64,000 nucleotides of DNA from Phycicoccus sp. Soil802 (GTDB lineage Bacteria; Actinomycetota; Actinomycetes; Actinomycetales; Dermatophilaceae), in contig NZ_LMSS01000007.1 in NCBI RefSeq assembly GCF_001429605.1, forward strand, positions 62,001 to 126,000, read 5' to 3'. The notes under the pieces were generated by a model. It worked only from the letters and a program-made list of their open reading frames with translations. It had not been told where the DNA came from and searched no databases. The position numbers and the translations under genes were made by a program. Shown here one piece after another: positions 44,423 through 53,175 of the stretch (within the stretch, counting starts at the first letter, position 1; the number at the start of each line of letters is the position of its first letter).

Positions 44423-46099
44423 ATGAAGCTCACGCGGAAGGCGGCCCCGGTCGCCTTGGCGACGACGCTGGCCCTCACGCTGGCAGCCTGTGCCCAGTCC
44501 GACCGAACCTCCGACGGCAATGCGTCGAGCGGCGGTGGGGACGTGAAGGACACCATCACCTTCGGCGCCGCCGGCGCCCCGGAGCTCTTCGACCCCTTCT
44601 ACGCCACTGACGGTGAGACCTTCCGGGTCACCCGCCAGATGATGGAAGGCCTGGTCGGCATCAAGCCCGGCACGGCCGACATCGAGCCGGAGCTGGCCAC
44701 CAAGTGGGAGGCTTCGGCCGACGGCAAGGAGTGGACCTTCTCCCTGCGCGAAGGCGTGAAGTTCTGGGACGGCGAGGCGTTCAACGCCGCAGCGGTCTGC
44801 TACAACATGGAGCGCATGTCCGACCAGAACGAGGTCGCGGCAGGCGGACCGGCCGGCTACTGGGCCGACGTCATGGGCGGCTTCAAGAAGGACGGCGCCG
44901 ACGCGCTCTACCAGGGCTGCACGGCCAAGGACGACATGACGGCGGTCATCAAGATCAGCCGCGCGACGTCCAAGTTCCCGACGGCGCTGTCGCTCGACTC
45001 GTTCTCCATGCAGTCGCCCAAGGCACTCAAGGCTGGGGACGCCAACAACGTCACCAAGCAGGGTGACGGCTTCGGCTACCCGGCGTACTCGAAGAACCCG
45101 GTCGGCACCGGCCCCTACAAGCTCGACAAGTACGACGAGGCCAACAAGACGGTCACGCTCGTGCGCAACGACGCCTACTGGGGCGAGAAGGCCAAGACGG
45201 CCAAGCTCGTGTTCAAGATCATCCCTGACGAGAGCACCCGTCGCCAGGAGCTCGAGGCCGGCAGCATCGACGGCTACGACCTCCCGAACCCGGCCGACTG
45301 GAAGGGTCTGAAGGACTCGGGCAACAACGTGCTCGTGCGCCCCGCCTTCAACATCCTCTACATGGGCCTCAACCCGGCCAAGAACCCGAAGCTGAAGGAC
45401 CTCAAGGTCCGGCAGGCTCTCTACTACGCCCTCAACCGGGAACAGCTGGTCAAGACCCAGCTGCCCGAGGGCGCCCAGGTGGCGACGCAGTTCATGCCCG
45501 ACACCGTGGCCGGTTACAACAAGGACCTGAAGCCCTACGCCTACGACAAGGCCAAGGCCCAGTCCCTGCTCAAGGAGGCCGGCGCCGAGGGCATGACCCT
45601 GACGTTCGCCTACCCGTCCGAGGTGTCGCGCCCGTACATGCCGGACCCGCAGAAGATCTACGAGGCGCTCCGTGGCGACCTCGAGGCGGTCGGCATCAAG
45701 GTCAACGTCGTCACCAAGCCGTGGAACGGTGGGTACCTCGACACGGTCGACAACGGTGGCTACGACGCGTGGCTGCTCGGCTGGACCGGTGACTACAACT
45801 CCCCCGACAACTTCATCGGGACGTTCTTCGGTGGCCTCAAGACGAACGACTTCCACACCAGTGCGACGTCGTACGGCGCGAAGCTCTCGGCGGACCTCGC
45901 TGCTGCGGACGCCATCGTGGACGAGGGCCAGCGCGCCGCCGCCTACGAGAAGCTGAACCAGGAGATCATGGAGCAGGACCTGCCGGGTCTGGCGATCAGC
46001 CACTCCCCGCCGGCCCTGGTCGTCAGCGCCAAGCTGAAGGGCCTGGTGGCCAGCCCGCTGACCGCTGAGACGTTCTCCTCGGTGACGGTCAGCAAGTGA
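44423..46099 (+). CDS. Oligopeptide/dipeptide ABC transporter substrate-binding lipoprotein
   Basis: A 558-residue SBP_bac_5 lipoprotein: signal MKLTRKAAPVALATTLALTL with lipobox LAAC (Cys23), EPELATKWEASADGKEWTFSLREGV-type domain I, and VRQALYYALNREQLVKTQLP in the ligand domain. It captures peptides outside the membrane for the downstream permeases and ATPases. ATG 44423 has GAGG at about 6 nt. A strong intercistronic hairpin separates it from the permease genes, probably allowing higher expression of the binding protein. Confidence 0.92.
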   Translation: MKLTRKAAPVALATTLALTLAACAQSDRTSDGNASSGGGDVKDTITFGAAGAPELFDPFYATDGETFRVTRQMMEGLVGIKPGTADIEPELATKWEASADGKEWTFSLREGVKFWDGEAFNAAAVCYNMERMSDQNEVAAGGPAGYWADVMGGFKKDGADALYQGCTAKDDMTAVIKISRATSKFPTALSLDSFSMQSPKALKAGDANNVTKQGDGFGYPAYSKNPVGTGPYKLDKYDEANKTVTLVRNDAYWGEKAKTAKLVFKIIPDESTRRQELEAGSIDGYDLPNPADWKGLKDSGNNVLVRPAFNILYMGLNPAKNPKLKDLKVRQALYYALNREQLVKTQLPEGAQVATQFMPDTVAGYNKDLKPYAYDKAKAQSLLKEAGAEGMTLTFAYPSEVSRPYMPDPQKIYEALRGDLEAVGIKVNVVTKPWNGGYLDTVDNGGYDAWLLGWTGDYNSPDNFIGTFFGGLKTNDFHTSATSYGAKLSADLAAADAIVDEGQRAAAYEKLNQEIMEQDLPGLAISHSPPALVVSAKLKGLVASPLTAETFSSVTVSK

Positions 46100-46130
46100 C
46101 CTGAGGCTCGCCTCAGAACAGCAATTCCAA

Positions 46131-46174
46131 CGACTGTGGCCGTCCCAGCAGATTCGCTGGGGCGGCCACAGTCG
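46131..46174 (+). terminator. Intercistronic hairpin between binding-protein and permease genes
   Basis: 19-bp arms (46131-46149 and 46156-46174) with one G/T-type mismatch and a 6-nt loop. A smaller CTGAGGC/GCCTCAG hairpin sits just after the stop at 46101-46116. The position within the transporter operon suggests partial termination or 3'-end protection of the upstream message. Confidence 0.65.
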
Positions 46175-46177
46175 TGT

Positions 46178-46196
46178 ACAACCGACGATCGGTTGT
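46178..46196. promoter_or_regulatory. Operator-like palindrome upstream of the permease genes
   Basis: ACAACCGA and TCGGTTGT are perfect inverted 8-mers around CGA, in a locally A/T-richer stretch, 69 bp before the first permease start. The size and symmetry fit a dimeric repressor site. No regulator gene is adjacent. It could alternatively be a small stem next to the preceding hairpin. Confidence 0.4.
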
Positions 46197-46264
46197 GTCG
46201 GATCGTCGAACGTGATCGACTCCGGTCGTCCGAAACTGTCGCCAGTGAAGGAGATTGAGCCACC

Positions 46265-47275
46265 GTGCTGAGATTCATCCTGCGAAGGCTGCTGCAGATG
46301 ATGGGCGTCGTCATCGTCCTGTCGCTGCTGGTCTTCCTGTGGTTGCGCAGCCTGCCGGGGGGCACGGTCTCCGCGATCCTCGGCGAGAAGGCCACCCCCG
46401 CGCGGCGGGCGGCCCTCGAGAAGGCGCTCGGCCTCGACGAACCGCTCTACGTGCAGTACTGGGAGTTCGTGAAGCGGGCGGTCAAGGGCCAGTTCGGGTC
46501 GAGCACGGGTGTGCTCCCCGGCGTGGACGCGTTCCAGATCTTCCTTCAGCGGTTCCCCGCGACCGTCGAGCTGAGCATCTTCGCGCTGGTCCTCGCGGTC
46601 GCGCTCGGCATCCCCCTGGGCTACATGGCCGCCCGACGCCGGGCGAGCTGGTTCGACAACCTCTCCGTCGTCGGCTCGCTCATCGGCGTCGCCGTGCCGG
46701 TCTTCTTCCTCGCCTTCCTGCTCAAGTACGTCTTCGCGGTCAACCTGCACTGGCTGCCGGTGTCGGGACGCCAGGACCCCGGCCTCGACGCCACCCGCGT
46801 CACCGGCTTCTTCGTCCTCGACGGCCTGCTGACGCGGGAGTTCGACGCGGCGTGGGACGCCATCAAGCACCTCATCCTCCCCGGCCTCGCCCTCGCGACC
46901 ATCCCGTTCGCGGTGATCTTCCGCATCACCCGCGCCGCGGTGCTCGAGGTGATGGACGAGGACTACGTCCGCACCGCCGAGTCCAAGGGCCTGACCGCCC
47001 GGGTCATCCGCGGCCGCCACATCCTGCGCAACGCCCTCCTGCCCGTGGTGACCACCATCGGCCTGCAGACCGGTGGCCTGCTCGTCGGCGCGGTCCTCAC
47101 CGAGCGGGTCTTCTCCTTCGGCGGCCTCGGCGAGGCCACGGCGCTGTCGTTCGAGCGGAAGGACTACGCGGTGCTCCAGGTCCTCCTGCTGATGTTCGCG
47201 GTGACCTTCGTCATCATCAACCTCCTGGTCGACATCGCGTATGCCGTGATCGACCCCCGGATCCGGACGAGGTGA
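46265..47275 (+). CDS. Oligopeptide ABC transporter permease (DppB-like)
   Basis: A 336-residue inner-membrane permease with six predicted helices, the first at about 12-32. The BPD_transp_1 EAA loop reads MDEDYVRTAESKGLTARVI-RGRHILRNALLP. Two periplasmic segments, as in DppB, lie between helices 1 and 2 (SLPGGTVSAILGEKATPARRAALE). GTG 46265 follows GGAGA. It forms the channel with the next gene product and uses the two ATPases downstream. Confidence 0.94.
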   Translation: MLRFILRRLLQMMGVVIVLSLLVFLWLRSLPGGTVSAILGEKATPARRAALEKALGLDEPLYVQYWEFVKRAVKGQFGSSTGVLPGVDAFQIFLQRFPATVELSIFALVLAVALGIPLGYMAARRRASWFDNLSVVGSLIGVAVPVFFLAFLLKYVFAVNLHWLPVSGRQDPGLDATRVTGFFVLDGLLTREFDAAWDAIKHLILPGLALATIPFAVIFRITRAAVLEVMDEDYVRTAESKGLTARVIRGRHILRNALLPVVTTIGLQTGGLLVGAVLTERVFSFGGLGEATALSFERKDYAVLQVLLLMFAVTFVIINLLVDIAYAVIDPRIRTR

Positions 47276-47280
47276 CCCCC

Positions 47281-48291
47281 GTGCCCAACCCCCTCAACCC
47301 CCGCGCCCGCAAGCAGCGGATCGACGACCTCGCCGCGAGCTCCGCCACTGGCTCCCGCTCCGGCGGGGTGGCCGTCGACGACCACGTCGTCGACAGCGCC
47401 GGCCACGTCGAGGAGGGTGCCGGTGTCTCCCTCATCGCCAGCGCCTGGCGCCGGCTCCGCCGCAACCCGGTCTTCCTCCTCGGCCTGGCGATCAGCGCGC
47501 TGTTCATCCTGCTGGCGATCTTCGCCCCCCTGATCGCTCCGCACGACCCCGCGGCACGTTTGCTCATCGACCAGGTCCGACCCCAGAGCAACCCGATTCC
47601 CGGACCACAGGCGGGCTTCCCGCTGGGCGCCGACAACTCCGGTCGCGACATCCTGTCCCGGCTCATCGTGGGCTCGCAGCAGACGCTGCTCGTCGGCGTG
47701 ATGGCCACCTCGTTCGGCTTCCTCGGGGGCCTCACCCTGGGCACCATCGCCGGCGCGTTCGGCGGCTGGGTCGACTCGGTCGTCATGCGACTCGTCGACG
47801 TCATGCTGTCGATCCCGTCGCTGCTGCTCGCGGTCTCCATCGCCGCGCTGGCCTCCCAGCCGAGCCAGTGGACCGTCATCATCGCCATCGCGACGGTGCA
47901 GGTGCCGATCTTCGCGCGACTCCTGCGAGGGTCGATGCTCGCGCAGCGGGCCAGCGACCACGTCCTCGCCGCCCGGGCCCTCGGGGTCAAGCGGTCGGCG
48001 ATCGTCTTCCGGCACATGCTGCCCAACGCCCTCGGGCCGGTCATCGTCCAGGCCACCCTCGTCCTGGCCGGAGCCATCATCGACGCGGCGGCGCTGTCCT
48101 TCCTCGGTGTCGGCAACCCCGACGACCGCAAGCCGGAGTGGGGACAGATGCTCGGCAAGGCCCAGCCCTACATCTACGACCACCTCACCCTCGCGGCCTA
48201 CCCGGCGCTGTGCATCATCGTCGTGGCGCTCGGCTTCACCCTGATGGGTGAGTCGCTGCGCGAGGCCCTCGACCCCAAGAGCAGGAGGTAG
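47281..48291 (+). CDS. Oligopeptide ABC transporter permease (DppC-like)
   Basis: About 336 residues. A disordered N-terminal region of ~45 residues precedes the OppC_N helix (RRLRRNPVFLLGLAISALFI), and the EAA loop is LAARALGVKRSAIVFRHMLPN. GTG 47281 is chosen because AGGTGA lies 5 nt upstream; GTG 47272 would overlap the preceding stop. Third gene of the transporter operon. Confidence 0.94.
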   Translation: MPNPLNPRARKQRIDDLAASSATGSRSGGVAVDDHVVDSAGHVEEGAGVSLIASAWRRLRRNPVFLLGLAISALFILLAIFAPLIAPHDPAARLLIDQVRPQSNPIPGPQAGFPLGADNSGRDILSRLIVGSQQTLLVGVMATSFGFLGGLTLGTIAGAFGGWVDSVVMRLVDVMLSIPSLLLAVSIAALASQPSQWTVIIAIATVQVPIFARLLRGSMLAQRASDHVLAARALGVKRSAIVFRHMLPNALGPVIVQATLVLAGAIIDAAALSFLGVGNPDDRKPEWGQMLGKAQPYIYDHLTLAAYPALCIIVVALGFTLMGESLREALDPKSRR

Positions 48292-48298
48292 GGCGACC

Positions 48299-49318
48299 AT
48301 GACCGAGACACTCGAGAACGTCCAGACCCGTGGCAACCGGGAGGAACCCCTCCTGTCAGTGCGCGACCTGCGCGTCACCTTCACCCGGCAGGGCGAGGAG
48401 CCCTTCGTCGCCGTCGACGGAGTGAGCTTCGACGTCCGACCGGGGCAGACGGTGGGCCTGGTCGGCGAGTCCGGCTGCGGCAAGTCGGTCACGTCCCTGG
48501 CCATCATGGGCCTGCTCCCTCAGCGCGGGGTCAGGGTCGAGGGCGAGGTCCTCTACGGCGGGACGAACCTGCTCACCCAGACCCGCGAGCAGATGCGTGA
48601 CCGGCGCGGTCGTGACCTGGGCATGATCTTCCAGGACCCGCTGTCGTCGCTGAACCCCGTCGTGCCGATCGGGCTGCAGGTCACCGAGGTCCTCGAGCGC
48701 CACAAGGGGCTGTCCCGCAAGGCGGCCACGCCACTGGCCCGCGAGATGCTCGAGAAGGTCGGCATCCCCGACCCGACCCGACGCCTCAAGGACTACCCCC
48801 ACCAGCTGTCCGGCGGCATGCGGCAGCGGGCCCTGATCGCGATGGCGCTGGCCTGCGAGCCCCGCCTGCTCATCGCCGACGAGCCCACGACCGCCCTCGA
48901 CGTGACGATCCAGGCCCAGATCCTGGCGCTGCTGAAGGAGCTCGTGGAGGACAGCGGCACGGCCCTCGTGATGATCACCCACGACCTCGGCGTGGTCGCC
49001 GGCCTGGTCGACCGGGTCAACGTCCTCTACGGCGGGCGCATCGTCGAGCGAGGCGACCGGCACCCGCTGTTCGCGGCGCCCCGGCACCCGTACACCCACG
49101 GCCTGCTCGCCTCGATCCCCCGGCTGGACGGGTCGCGCGGCGAGAAGCTGACACCGATCCCGGGCTCGGTGTCCGACAACCTGCCGTGGGCCAACGCCTG
49201 TGCCTTCGCCCCGCGCTGCTCACAGCCGATCGACGTGTGCGTCCAGCGCACTCCCGAGCTCGTCGAGGACGGTGCGCGAGCGTTGCGTTGCCACAACCCC
49301 GTGGAGGTGACCCGATGA
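48299..49318 (+). CDS. Oligopeptide ABC transporter ATP-binding protein (DppD-like)
   Basis: 339 residues. Walker A is GESGCGKS, the signature is LSGGMRQR, Walker B LLIADEPT, and the switch ITHDLG. The C-terminal oligo_HPY extension contains the four-cysteine iron-sulfur-type region ([21 protein letters not shown]) typical of the family. ATG 48299 is preceded by AGGAGGT at 8 nt. It ends in an ATGA overlap with the next ATPase gene. Confidence 0.95.
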   Translation: MTETLENVQTRGNREEPLLSVRDLRVTFTRQGEEPFVAVDGVSFDVRPGQTVGLVGESGCGKSVTSLAIMGLLPQRGVRVEGEVLYGGTNLLTQTREQMRDRRGRDLGMIFQDPLSSLNPVVPIGLQVTEVLERHKGLSRKAATPLAREMLEKVGIPDPTRRLKDYPHQLSGGMRQRALIAMALACEPRLLIADEPTTALDVTIQAQILALLKELVEDSGTALVMITHDLGVVAGLVDRVNVLYGGRIVERGDRHPLFAAPRHPYTHGLLASIPRLDGSRGEKLTPIPGSVSDNLPWANACAFAPRCSQPIDVCVQRTPELVEDGARALRCHNPVEVTR

Positions 49319-50436
49319 CCATCAGCGACGAGATCCTGGTCGACGTCAAGGGAGTGAAGGTCCACTTCCCGATCCGCAAGGGCGTCATCTTCGACAAGAC
49401 CGTGGGGCACGTCTACGCGGTCGACGGGGTCGACCTGCAGATCCGCAAGGGTGAGACCTACGGCCTGGTCGGCGAGTCCGGGTGTGGCAAGTCCACGCTC
49501 GGCCGGGCGATCCTCAACCTCGAGCCGCCCACCGCCGGGTCGGTGGACTTCGAGGGGGTCGACATCGCCTCGCTCAAGGGTGAGGAGCTGCGCCACAAGC
49601 GGCAGGACATCCAGATGGTGTTCCAGGACCCGATGGGCAGCCTGGACCCGCGCCAGACGGTCGAGTCCCTGCTGCTCGAGGGCATGAAGGCGCACGGCCT
49701 CGCGAAGGACGCCAAGCAGGCCGGCAAGCGGCTGCGCGAGCTGCTCAAGGCGGTGGGGCTGCCCGCGGCGGCGCTCAAGAAGTACCCGCACGAGTTCTCC
49801 GGCGGCCAGCGGCAGCGCATCGGGATCGCCCGGGCCCTGTCGGTGAACCCGAAGCTGATCGTCGCCGACGAGCCCGTCTCGGCGCTCGACGTGTCGGTGC
49901 AGGCCCAGGTGATCAACCTGCTCGAGGAGCTCCAGGACGAGTTCGGCCTCACCTACCTCGTGGTCGCCCACGACCTCGCCGTCGTGCGCCACATCAGCGA
50001 CCGGATCGGCGTGATGTACCTCGGGGCCCTCGTCGAGGAGTCCGACGCAGAGGATCTCTACACCAAGCCGCTGCACCCCTACTCGCGAGCCCTGATGTCC
50101 GCGGTGCCAGTGCCGGACCCGATCATCGAGGACCGCCGCGAACGCATCCTGCTCACCGGCGACCTGCCCTCACCGGCCAACCCGCCCAAGGGCTGTCGCT
50201 TCCACACCCGCTGCCCGTGGCGGCAGGAGACCAGGTGCGACACCGAGCGCCCCGAGCTGCGCGTCATCAGCATCGACGGCGTGCCGGCGAGCCACCGCGT
50301 CGCCTGCCACTTCGCCGAGCAGATCTCGGCCGGCGAGCTGAAGCCCCACGAGGTCAAGGCCCAGATCACGACCCAGGAGGAGCACGGTGACGACACCGAC
50401 TTCATGGGTCCCGCCTCGGTCCAAGAGGCCCTCTGA
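49315..50436 (+). CDS. Oligopeptide ABC transporter ATP-binding protein (DppF-like)
   Basis: 373 residues with Walker A GESGCGKS, signature FSGGQRQR, Walker B LIVADEP and VAHDLAVV switch, plus the oligo_HPY tail (CRFHTRCPW). It pairs with the preceding ATPase to power the importer. It starts at ATG 49315, overlapping the previous stop by 4 bp, with GGAGGTG upstream. The operon ends with a hairpin built from inverted GTATGCCG motifs. Confidence 0.95.
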   Translation: MTISDEILVDVKGVKVHFPIRKGVIFDKTVGHVYAVDGVDLQIRKGETYGLVGESGCGKSTLGRAILNLEPPTAGSVDFEGVDIASLKGEELRHKRQDIQMVFQDPMGSLDPRQTVESLLLEGMKAHGLAKDAKQAGKRLRELLKAVGLPAAALKKYPHEFSGGQRQRIGIARALSVNPKLIVADEPVSALDVSVQAQVINLLEELQDEFGLTYLVVAHDLAVVRHISDRIGVMYLGALVEESDAEDLYTKPLHPYSRALMSAVPVPDPIIEDRRERILLTGDLPSPANPPKGCRFHTRCPWRQETRCDTERPELRVISIDGVPASHRVACHFAEQISAGELKPHEVKAQITTQEEHGDDTDFMGPASVQEAL

Positions 50437-50456
50437 CCGCCCCGACCACCACGGCA

Positions 50457-50493
50457 GGTATGCCGCGTGCGCACCGAGCGCACGCGGCATACC
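50457..50493 (+). terminator. Hairpin made of an inverted pair of GTATGCCG motifs, copy 2
   Basis: Perfect 16-bp arms GGTATGCCGCGTGCGC (50457-50472) and complement (50478-50493) with a 5-nt loop, located 21 bp past the last gene of the transporter operon. Each arm holds one octamer. No T-tract follows, as is usual in high-G+C actinobacteria. Confidence 0.8.
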
Positions 50494-50577
50494 CGTGCCT
50501 GGGGCGCGGTGACGTCGTGAGGTGAGGTGAGGCTGGGCTTCGATGACAGGCGCGGACTTCCTTGCCAGAGTTGGGCC

Positions 50578-50886
50578 ATGAGCCGACTGCTGACCGACGA
50601 GGAGATCGGGCGCCAGCTGGGCGACCTGCCCGGCTGGACCCGCGAGGGTGACGAGATCAGGGCGAGCTACGAGGCGCCGGACTTCCCGACGGCGATCCGC
50701 CTGGTCGACGAGGTGGCCGTCGAGGCGGAGGACATGGACCACCACCCCGACATCGACATCCGTTGGCGCACAGTCACGTTCGTGCTCTCCACCCACTCGG
50801 AGGGTGGACTGACCCAGCTCGATGTCGAGCTGGCCCACCGGGTCGCCCAGTCGGCCGCTCGTCTGGGGGCGACCGCCAGTGGCTGA
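50578..50886 (+). CDS. 4a-hydroxytetrahydrobiopterin dehydratase (PCD/DCoH)
   Basis: A 102-residue pterin-4a-carbinolamine dehydratase with the conserved AEDMDHHPDIDIRW active-site helix and GLTQLDVELAHRV. It normally recycles tetrahydrobiopterin oxidation products. In bacteria without aromatic hydroxylases it may act on molybdopterin or folate. ATG 50578 has only a weak upstream purine run. It overlaps the next gene by 8 bp. Confidence 0.92.
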   Translation: MSRLLTDEEIGRQLGDLPGWTREGDEIRASYEAPDFPTAIRLVDEVAVEAEDMDHHPDIDIRWRTVTFVLSTHSEGGLTQLDVELAHRVAQSAARLGATASG

Positions 50887-51604
50887 GGCAGCGACGCAGG
50901 TCGAACCCCACGACGGCGAACAGCACGAGCAGGGCATCGGGGCCAAGCTGAACTGGCTGCGCGCCGGCGTGCTCGGCGCCAACGACGGCATCGTCTCCAC
51001 GGCCGGCATCGTCATCGGCGTGGCGGCGGCGACCGTCGAGCGGTCGACCATCGCGACCGCGGGCATCGCGGGTCTCGCCGCCGGGGCGATGAGCATGGCC
51101 GCCGGCGAGTACGTGTCGGTGAGCACCCAGCGCGACACCGAGAGGGCGTTGCTGGCCAAGGAGAAGCGTGAGCTCCGCGAGATGCCCGACGAGGAGCTGG
51201 AGGAGCTGGCCCAGATCTACCAGGACAAGGGGCTGACCCCAGACCTCGCGGCCGAGGTCGCCCGCCAGCTGACCGAGCACGATGCACTGGGCGCGCACGC
51301 CGAGGCCGAGCTGGGCATCGACCCCGAGGAGCTCACCAACCCGTGGCACGCCGCCTGGGCCTCGATGTCGGCCTTCACGCTCGGTGCCCTCCTGCCGCTG
51401 CTCGCCATCCTGCTGTCCCCGGCCGGCGACCGGATCTGGGTCACCGCGGTGGCCGTGGTCGTCGCGCTCGCGTTCACCGGGTGGGGCAGCGCCCGCCTGG
51501 GGCAGGCGCCCGTACGGCCCGCGGTGCTGCGCAACATCGCGGGCGGCCTGGTCGCGATGCTGGTGACCTATGCGATCGGCGCCCTGGTCGGCACCCAGGT
51601 CTGA
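50879..51604 (+). CDS. VIT1/CCC1 family transporter
   Basis: A 241-residue membrane protein. Segment LRAGVLGANDGIVSTAGIVIGVAAA is the signature first helix of VIT1/CCC1 iron/manganese transporters, followed by GAMSMAAGEYVSVSTQRDTERALL. A cytosolic acidic helical domain at about 95-150 and three C-terminal helices complete the fold. It probably exports Fe2+/Mn2+ from the cytosol. GTG 50879 overlaps the preceding gene by 8 bp, implying coupling. Confidence 0.92.
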   Translation: MAEAATQVEPHDGEQHEQGIGAKLNWLRAGVLGANDGIVSTAGIVIGVAAATVERSTIATAGIAGLAAGAMSMAAGEYVSVSTQRDTERALLAKEKRELREMPDEELEELAQIYQDKGLTPDLAAEVARQLTEHDALGAHAEAELGIDPEELTNPWHAAWASMSAFTLGALLPLLAILLSPAGDRIWVTAVAVVVALAFTGWGSARLGQAPVRPAVLRNIAGGLVAMLVTYAIGALVGTQV

Positions 51605-51750
51605 CGCGTCCCGGACCCGTCGCGCGCCGCCGCGGCCGGGCCCGCCCCCCAGTCGGGGTCGCCCACGGCCGTGCTCGGGGAACTCGGTCCCGCGCCGGGA
51701 CGTTCACCGGTCTCTCCCCCCATCTGCAAGGACCGGTGATCCACCCAGCC

Positions 51751-53100
51751 ATGTCTGGCTATTGGCTCGACATCGCCCTCGTCGGAGCACTCGTGCTCCT
51801 CAACGCCGTCTTCGCGGGGAGTGAGATGGCCTTGGTCTCCCTGCGTGAGGGGCAGCTGCGCCAGCTGGAACGCAGCGGCGGTGCCCGTGGGGAGCGCCTC
51901 GTGCGCCTCGCCCGCGACCCCAACCGGTTCCTCGCGACGATCCAGATCGGCATCACGCTGGCCGGCTTCCTGGCCTCGGCCACGGCGGCGCTGTCGCTGG
52001 CCGAACCGCTCGTGCCCCACGTGACCTTCCTCGGCACGCTGGCCGAGCCCGTGGTCGTGGCCGGCGTGACGCTGGCGCTGGCGTTCGTCACCCTGGTGCT
52101 CGGCGAGCTCGCCCCGAAGCGGCTCGCGATGCAGCTGGCCCTCCCGTGGGCGCTCGTGGTGGCCCGGCCGCTCGACGTGCTCTCGACGCTGTCACGACCG
52201 GCGGTCGCCGTGCTGAGCGCTTCCACCGACCTCGTCGTCCGGCTGTTCGGCGGGCGGTCCGAGACGACCGCGGAAGAGATCTCGGCCGAGGAGCTGCGCG
52301 ACCTGGTCACCAGCAACCCCGGGCTCGACGCCGAGCAGCGCGTCATCATCAGCGGGGCGCTCGACCTGCACGAGCGGCTGGTGCGCCACGTCCTGGTGCC
52401 CCGCGGCTCGGTGCTCTCGCTCGCCAGCGACCTGACCGTCGCGCAGGCCCGCGAGGCGATGGCTGCCGCGGGCCACTCCCGTGTCCCGGTGACGCTCGGC
52501 CACCACCTCGACCGGGTCCTCGGCATCGTCCACTGGGGCTCGGTCGTCGACGGCGACGACGACCTCGTCGGCTCCCGCGTGCAGCCCGCCCTGACGCTCC
52601 CCGACACGGTGCGCCTGTCGGACGCCCTGCGCCGGTTCCGTGAAGAGCGCCAACAGATGGCGATCGTCGTCGACGAGCACGGCTCCGTCGACGGCATCGT
52701 CACCCTGGAGGACCTGCTCGAGGAGGTGGTCGGCGAGATCTGGGACGAGAACGACCCTGACCTCGCCGCGGCCGACCGTGGCCCCGACGGGGTGCTGACC
52801 CTGCCGGGCACCTTCCCGGTCCACGACCTGCCCGACCTCGGTGTCGAGCTCGGCCTGCCTGCCTCCGCGGACTACTCGACCGTCGCCGGGCTCGTGCTCA
52901 AGGTGCTCGGGCGGGTGCCCGAGCGTCCCGGTGACGTCGTCGCCGTGGCCGACTGGACGGTGGAGGTCACCGGTGTCGCGCGGCGCGCGGTCACCGAGGT
53001 GCGGCTGCGCCCCGCCGAGACGACCCCGGGCAGCGACGGAACGGACTGGTCCGGAGCCCCGGCGAGCACGAGGCATACCGGCAGAAGATCCCCCCGATGA
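51751..53100 (+). CDS. CNNM/CorC (DUF21-CBS-HlyC_CorC) membrane protein
   Basis: About 449 residues. A DUF21 domain with four hydrophobic helices (1-180, NAVFAGSEMALVSLREGQ), a CBS pair at about 200-335 (VRHVLVPRGSVLSL, MAIVVDEHGSVDGIVTLEDLLEEVVGEIWDE) and a C-terminal CorC_HlyC domain (FPVHDLPDLGVELGLP). Such proteins are linked to Mg2+/Co2+ efflux. ATG 51751 lacks a good ribosome binding site; GTG 51736 is an alternative. The annotation 'hemolysin' sometimes used for it is historical. Confidence 0.9.
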   Translation: MSGYWLDIALVGALVLLNAVFAGSEMALVSLREGQLRQLERSGGARGERLVRLARDPNRFLATIQIGITLAGFLASATAALSLAEPLVPHVTFLGTLAEPVVVAGVTLALAFVTLVLGELAPKRLAMQLALPWALVVARPLDVLSTLSRPAVAVLSASTDLVVRLFGGRSETTAEEISAEELRDLVTSNPGLDAEQRVIISGALDLHERLVRHVLVPRGSVLSLASDLTVAQAREAMAAAGHSRVPVTLGHHLDRVLGIVHWGSVVDGDDDLVGSRVQPALTLPDTVRLSDALRRFREERQQMAIVVDEHGSVDGIVTLEDLLEEVVGEIWDENDPDLAAADRGPDGVLTLPGTFPVHDLPDLGVELGLPASADYSTVAGLVLKVLGRVPERPGDVVAVADWTVEVTGVARRAVTEVRLRPAETTPGSDGTDWSGAPASTRHTGRRSPR

Positions 53101-53175
53101 CACTGGACAGGTGACACGCCAAGGGTTTGAATGCGCTGGTCGCCCACGGGGGTGACCAGACTGTAGGGAGTCCGC

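Noticed and set aside
44408-47020. 870-codon open frame on the minus strand
   Set aside because: It is antisense to the peptide-binding protein and permease genes and its translation is a His/Asp/Gly/Arg/Val-rich shadow, typical of frame -1 in high-G+C DNA.
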